Both the position numbers and the translations under genes were made by a program. This document shows positions 6,626 through 9,772 of a DNA stretch of 9,772 nt, piece after piece. The DNA is from SVQP01 sp045660125 (GTDB lineage: Bacteria; Bacillota; Clostridia; Oscillospirales; CAG-272): positions 1 to 9,772 of the forward strand of contig JAZRDG010000121.1 of assembly GCA_045660125.1 (NCBI GenBank). The letters run 5' to 3'. Positions within the stretch are counted from its first letter, which is position 1. Each line of letters opens with the position of its first letter. The notes under the pieces were generated by a model. The model searched no databases. It saw only the letters and a program-made list of their open reading frames with translations, and was not told the DNA's origin.

Positions 6626-7009
6626 ATGACAGATCTGCGACGTCCTGCGCGCCTTGCCGCATTACTTGCCTGTGGGCTTGCCGCAGGCGTGATCAACGGT
6701 CTGCTCGGCACGGGCGGCGGTATTATTTTGGTCATGGCACTCTCCTATCTTTGCCGCAGCTCGCTGCCCGACCGACGCGACGTGTGCGCAAACGCGCTGG
6801 TGGTCACGCTTGCCCTGACACTGCTCTCCACCGCGCTGTATATCCGCTCGGGCAACGCGCCGCCCGCCGATCTTTCGCGCTTCGTGCTGCCGGGGGCGGT
6901 GGGCGGTCTTGCGGGCGGTCTTTTACTGGGGCGTATCACGCCGCACGCGCTTGGCAAGCTGTTTGCCGTTTTGCTTGTCATTTCGGGGATCTTTATGCTG
7001 TTTCGGTAA
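6626..7009 (+). CDS. TauE/SafE-family half-length membrane protein, first of a pair
   Basis: A 127-residue, very hydrophobic protein with about four predicted membrane helices. It matches one half of the TauE/SafE (sulfite exporter-like, formerly DUF81) fold: the glycine-rich opening GLAAGVINGLLGTGGGIILV (16-35) and the characteristic end GGLAGGLLLGRITPHALGKL followed by FAVLLVISGIFMLF. Full TauE/SafE proteins are about 250 residues and contain this unit twice. A good AAAGGAG site (6611-6617) eight bases before the ATG supports the start. A second protein of the same type begins 37 bases after the stop. The pair probably works as a heteromer moving a small anion or sulfur compound across the membrane; the substrate cannot be read from sequence, and many family members are uncharacterised. 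The stop is a clean TAA with a separate binding site downstream, so a simple frameshift is unlikely. Confidence 0.85.
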   Translation: MTDLRRPARLAALLACGLAAGVINGLLGTGGGIILVMALSYLCRSSLPDRRDVCANALVVTLALTLLSTALYIRSGNAPPADLSRFVLPGAVGGLAGGLLLGRITPHALGKLFAVLLVISGIFMLFR

Positions 7010-7046
7010 TCAAACATGACAAACACGCGTCATAAAGGAGGATTGC

Positions 7047-7448
7047 ATGTGGCTTGATATCATCGTTTCCTTTCTGATCGCCCTGCTCTCGGGGCTTGGC
7101 GTGGGCAGCGGCGGACTATTGGTCATTTATCTGACGCTGGTGACCAATATGCCGCAGCTGCGCGCGCAAGGGATCAATCTGGTCTTCTTTCTGTTTTCGG
7201 CAGGTGCATCCATGCTTGCCCACCTCTCGCGCCGCAAGCTGATCGCACCATTGTGCATTTTGCTGATCACCTCGGGGCTGCCCGGCGCACTCATAGGCGC
7301 TTCTCTTGCCACCCTTTTGCCCGCAGCACTTTTGCGCCGTCTGTTCGGGGCGTTTTTGGTGACGGCAGGCTTGCTGACGCTGACAAAACGCGACAAGAGT
7401 CGTGCGACCTTTGGCGTTTTTCACAACAGGGACAACTATAACAGATGA
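7047..7448 (+). CDS. TauE/SafE-family half-length membrane protein, second of a pair
   Basis: A 133-residue hydrophobic protein with about four membrane helices and the same repeat-unit pattern as its upstream neighbour: opening glycine motif ALLSGLGVGSGGLLVIYL (18-35) and end GLPGALIGASLATLLPAALL followed by RRLFGAFLVTAGLLTL. The C-terminal 20 or so residues (KRDKSRATFGVFHNRDNYNR) are polar and likely cytoplasmic. AAAGGAGG (7034-7041), five bases before the ATG, is a near-perfect ribosome binding site and shows independent initiation. With the previous gene it supplies the two halves of a standard eight-helix TauE/SafE transporter. No terminator hairpin is visible between its stop and the rpsO promoter. 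Confidence 0.85.
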   Translation: MWLDIIVSFLIALLSGLGVGSGGLLVIYLTLVTNMPQLRAQGINLVFFLFSAGASMLAHLSRRKLIAPLCILLITSGLPGALIGASLATLLPAALLRRLFGAFLVTAGLLTLTKRDKSRATFGVFHNRDNYNR

Positions 7449-7488
7449 GATTTTTTCAAAACCGATAGTATTTTTTGTGCGTAACCCC

Positions 7489-7517
7489 TTTACAAATCCT
7501 TTGAATTGTGATATAAT
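7489..7517 (+). promoter_or_regulatory. Promoter of rpsO
   Basis: TTTACA (7489-7494), a 17-base spacer and TATAAT (7512-7517) with an extended -10 (TGA just upstream) form a strong sigma-A promoter. Transcription should start near 7524, giving a leader of about 115 bases. Confidence 0.92.
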
Positions 7518-7523
7518 ATGCTA

Positions 7524-7638
7524 TGCATGGCGTTCTCACGGTCTTCGGACAAACGGCTGCTTTGCGGCACTTTCACCCACCGATCTCTGTGGGACACGCG
7601 ATTTGCAAAAAATTATATTTTGAAAGGTGAAAAACATC
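7524..7638 (+). promoter_or_regulatory. Structured rpsO leader, possible S15 autoregulatory site
   Basis: The leader can form three short hairpins: GTC-TTCG-GAC (7541-7550), GCTGC-TTT-GCGGC (7556-7568, with one G-U pair) and CCCAC...GTGGG (7576-7580 with 7589-7593). An A/T-rich stretch and the ribosome binding site AAGGTG (7624-7629) follow. In several bacteria S15 represses its own mRNA by binding such a leader, in lineage-specific folds. The hairpins are seen; S15 binding is inferred. Confidence 0.4.
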
Positions 7639-7902
7639 ATGACCACTCAAGAAAAACAGGCAATCATTGAGCAGTATGCGATCCACGAGGGCGACACCGG
7701 TTCTCCCGAGGTTCAGATCGCTATTCTGACCTACCGCATCAACAACCTGACCGAGCACCTCAAGGACAACCATCACGACAACCACAGCCGTCGCGGCCTG
7801 TCCAAGATGGTAGGTCACAGAAGAAACCTGCTGGGTTATCTGCAGAAGGTTGACATTGAGCGCTACCGTGCGATCATCAAGAAGCTGAACATCAGAAAGT
7901 AA
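7639..7902 (+). CDS. rpsO: 30S ribosomal protein S15
   Basis: The 87-residue length is normal for S15, which binds 16S rRNA at a three-way junction early in small-subunit assembly and forms a bridge to the 50S subunit. Diagnostic stretches are GDTGSPEVQIAILTYRINNL (residues 20-39), HDNHSRRGL with the RNA-binding His/Ser/Arg, and VGHRRNLLGYLQKVDIERY near the end. The ATG at 7639 is preferred to an in-frame GTG four codons earlier because that GTG is part of the ribosome binding site AAGGTG. It has its own promoter and leader and is followed by pnp, the usual bacterial pairing. Codon choice is more even and better adapted than in the neighbouring membrane genes, as expected for a highly expressed protein. 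Confidence 0.98.
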   Translation: MTTQEKQAIIEQYAIHEGDTGSPEVQIAILTYRINNLTEHLKDNHHDNHSRRGLSKMVGHRRNLLGYLQKVDIERYRAIIKKLNIRK

Positions 7903-7910
7903 TGACTGCA

Positions 7911-7962
7911 GGAGTGGAAAGCGGCGGATTTGTCTGCCGCTTCCACTCCCAACTGTTTTTTT
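7911..7962 (+). terminator. Terminator or attenuator between rpsO and pnp
   Basis: GGAGTGGAA (7911-7919) and GCGGC (7921-7925) pair with GCCGC (7936-7940) and TTCCACTCC (7941-7949), leaving a one-base A bulge and a ten-base loop. A run of seven T (7956-7962) follows after six bases. The gap between stem and T run may make it leaky, allowing part of the transcripts to continue into pnp. I see no strong separate promoter for pnp. Confidence 0.8.
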
Positions 7963-7983
7963 AGCGCATCGCATGGATTTAGA

Positions 7984-8029
7984 ACTTAAACGCGCGCTTG
8001 TCGCGCCTTGGACAAGCGTGGGTTTAAGT
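7984..8029 (+). promoter_or_regulatory. Long stem-loop in the pnp leader
   Basis: ACTTAAAC (7984-7991) pairs with GTTTAAGT (8022-8029) and CGCTTGTC (7995-8002) with GACAAGCG (8011-8018). The three bases between the blocks add a C-G and a G-U pair, so 18 of 19 positions pair with a single G-G mismatch around an eight-base loop. There is no T run after it, so it is not a terminator. A double-stranded leader upstream of pnp is the known target for RNase III plus PNPase autoregulation in Escherichia coli; a similar role here is inference. Confidence 0.6.
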
Positions 8030-8097
8030 ACTAAAACCTATGCGTAAGCGAAAAAACGATCCAAAGAATTTTGTAGAAGAAGAGGAGAAAAGAAGAA

Positions 8098-9772
8098 ATG
8101 AATTCCGCAATTATCAGCTCTGAAATGAATTTCAAGAATCACAGAGTATTCCATTACACCCTGGCAGGCAGACCTCTGGTTATCGAGACCGGTAAGGTTG
8201 CAGGCCTTGCAAACGGCTCGGTTCTGTGCCGTTACGGCGACACCGTAGTTCTCTGCTGCGCAACCGCTTCCGAGAAGCCCCGCGACGGCATTGACTTCCT
8301 GCCCCTGTCCGTTGACTTTGACGAGAGAATGTACGCTGCAGGTAAGATCCCCGGCGGCTACCTCAAGAGAGAGGGTAAGCCCTCCGAAAAGGCAGTTCTG
8401 ACCAGCCGCGTGATCGACCGCCCCATCCGTCCCCTGTTCCCCAAGGATCTGCGCAACGACGTTGCTCTGACCCTGACCGTTATGTCCGTAGACCCCGACT
8501 GCGCACCCGAGGTTACCGCTATGATCGGTGCTTCCACCGCTCTGGCTATTTCCGACATTCCGTGGAACGGCCCCATCGGCGGCGCATGGGTTGGCCTGGT
8601 TGACGGCGAGTTCGTACTCAACCCCACCTACGAGCAGCAGAAGAAGAGCGAGATGCAGCTGACCGTTGCAGCTTCCATGAACAAGGTCGTTATGATCGAG
8701 GCAGGTGCTAACCAGGTTGACGACGATACCATGTACGACGCAATCATGTACGCACACAAGGAGATCAAGGAGCTGCTCGGCTTTATCAACGCAATCATTG
8801 ACGAGGTTGGCAAGCCCAAGTTTGCATATCCCTCCTGCGAGCTGGATCACGATATGTTCGACAAGATCTTCGATTTCTGCGAGAAGGACGTTATGTTCGC
8901 TCTCGATACCGACGACAAGACCGTACGCGACGCGCGCATGGTTCCCGTGAAGGATGCCATCCTTGAGAAGTTCTCCGAGGAGTATCCCGAGCTGCCCGGC
9001 ATGATGGACGAGCTGGTTTACAAGATCCAGAAGAAGATCGTTCGCCGCTGGCTGCTGGTTGACAAGAAGAGAGTTGACGGCAGAAGCATGAACCAGATCA
9101 GACCCCTTGGCGCAGAGGTAAGCGTTCTGCCCAGAACCCACGGTTCGGGTCTGTTCACCAGAGGTCAGACGCAGGTTATGACCATCGCAACCCTTGGCAC
9201 TTTTTCCGAGGCTCAGATGCTGGACGGCATTGACTCCGAGACCTCCAAGAGATATATGCACCACTACAACATGCCCGGCTTCTCCACCGGTGAGGCTAAG
9301 GCTGTTCGTTCTCCCGGCCGTCGCGAGATCGGCCACGGCGCACTGGCTGAGCGTTCTCTCGTTCCCGTGCTGCCCTCCGAGGAGGAATTCCCCTATGCAA
9401 TCAGACTGGTTTCCGACGTTGTTTCCTCTAACGGTTCTACCTCTCAGGGCTCCGTTTGCGGTTCTACCCTGGCTCTTATGGATGCAGGCGTTCCGATCAA
9501 GGCTCCCGTTGCAGGTATCTCCTGCGGTCTGATCACCGCTGAGGACGGCTCTTGGGATACCATGATCGATATCCAGGGTCTTGAGGACTTCTATGGCGAC
9601 ATGGACTTCAAGGTTGCAGGTACGCACAAGGGTATCACCTCTATCCAGATGGACCTCAAGATCGACGGTCTGACCCCCGAGATCATCAAGCAGGCATTCG
9701 AGCAGACCCGCGCAGGCAGAGATTACATCATCGACAACGTACTGCTCAAGGCAATCCCCGCTCCCAGAGCTG
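8098..9772 (+). CDS. pnp: Polyribonucleotide nucleotidyltransferase (PNPase), partial (C-terminus beyond right edge)
   Basis: PNPase degrades RNA 3' to 5' using phosphate and is central to mRNA turnover. The visible 558 codons cover the first RNase PH-like domain (from about residue 10, with PGGYLKREGKPSE in place of the common PGGFFKREGRPSE loop), the helical linker domain (about 240-310) and the catalytic second RNase PH-like domain (about 325-545). The latter has GRREIGHGALAERSL, SNGSTSQGSVCGSTLALMDA and EDFYGDMDFKVAGT, where Asp497 and Asp503 have the same spacing as the E. coli catalytic aspartates. The KH and S1 RNA-binding domains expected at the end are outside the window. GAGGAG (8082-8087) precedes the ATG by ten bases. 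The gene follows rpsO and probably depends largely on transcription from the rpsO promoter. Confidence 0.98.
   Translation, partial: MNSAIISSEMNFKNHRVFHYTLAGRPLVIETGKVAGLANGSVLCRYGDTVVLCCATASEKPRDGIDFLPLSVDFDERMYAAGKIPGGYLKREGKPSEKAVLTSRVIDRPIRPLFPKDLRNDVALTLTVMSVDPDCAPEVTAMIGASTALAISDIPWNGPIGGAWVGLVDGEFVLNPTYEQQKKSEMQLTVAASMNKVVMIEAGANQVDDDTMYDAIMYAHKEIKELLGFINAIIDEVGKPKFAYPSCELDHDMFDKIFDFCEKDVMFALDTDDKTVRDARMVPVKDAILEKFSEEYPELPGMMDELVYKIQKKIVRRWLLVDKKRVDGRSMNQIRPLGAEVSVLPRTHGSGLFTRGQTQVMTIATLGTFSEAQMLDGIDSETSKRYMHHYNMPGFSTGEAKAVRSPGRREIGHGALAERSLVPVLPSEEEFPYAIRLVSDVVSSNGSTSQGSVCGSTLALMDAGVPIKAPVAGISCGLITAEDGSWDTMIDIQGLEDFYGDMDFKVAGTHKGITSIQMDLKIDGLTPEIIKQAFEQTRAGRDYIIDNVLLKAIPAPRA

Noticed and set aside
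7627..7641. GTG start for rpsO four codons upstream
   Set aside because: The GTG is part of the AAGGTG ribosome binding site for the ATG at 7639, which gives the standard S15 N-terminus.
8008..8036. Separate promoter for pnp (TTGGAC with a poor -10 around 8029-8036)
   Set aside because: Neither spacing nor -10 sequence is good, and the boxes lie inside the long stem-loop. The window's real promoters are far closer to consensus.
8038..9627. 529-codon open frame on the minus strand, opposite pnp
   Set aside because: It lies antisense to a clear, conserved pnp coding sequence. Its Leu/Gly/Asn/Val-rich translation fits the complement of well-biased codons, and no family motif or ribosome binding site is seen.

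Overview
The window looks like a chromosomal piece of a gut-type Clostridia (Bacillota), probably an Oscillospiraceae-like lineage. This is inferred from strong AGGAGG ribosome binding sites, clean sigma-A promoters with extended -10 boxes, an ECF sigma/anti-sigma pair of the clostridial kind, a SpoIIIE/FtsK translocase, moderately high G+C, and GCCTCCC-type palindromic repeats of a sort I associate with these genomes. No phage, plasmid, transposase, CRISPR or tRNA/rRNA gene is visible.

Layout, left to right. (1) Positions 1-1496, minus strand: an ECF-family sigma factor gene followed, with an ATGA overlap, by a membrane-anchored putative anti-sigma gene that runs off the left edge. A TTGCAA-17-TATAAT promoter drives them. 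(2) Positions 1511-1890: a gene-free stretch holding three copies of one imperfect-palindrome repeat family, two in one orientation and one in the other. (3) Positions 1912-6585, minus strand: a three-gene operon ftsK/spoIIIE, lgt-family and CPBP (CAAX) membrane protease, with tight or overlapping junctions, one strong promoter at the right and a clear intrinsic terminator at the left. (4) Positions 6626-7448, plus strand: two consecutive half-length TauE/SafE-type membrane proteins that together make up one full-length transporter. (5) Positions 7489-9772, plus strand: the conserved rpsO-pnp pair. rpsO has its own promoter and a structured leader. A terminator-like hairpin and then a long near-perfect RNA stem lie between rpsO and pnp, and pnp is cut by the right edge.

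How the genes relate: the ftsK operon combines chromosome translocation at the septum with lipoprotein lipidation and a membrane protease, so all three products act at the cytoplasmic membrane. rpsO-pnp couples a small-subunit ribosomal protein with the main 3'-5' RNA phosphorolytic exonuclease, an arrangement known in many bacteria to be controlled post-transcriptionally. The sigma/anti-sigma pair is a stand-alone envelope-signalling module of unknown stimulus.

Most of the window is ordinary core genome. The items most worth a second look are the split TauE/SafE pair, the long stem in the pnp leader, the repeat cluster, and the Cys-rich variant of the Lgt signature motif. I see no clearly new multi-gene system.
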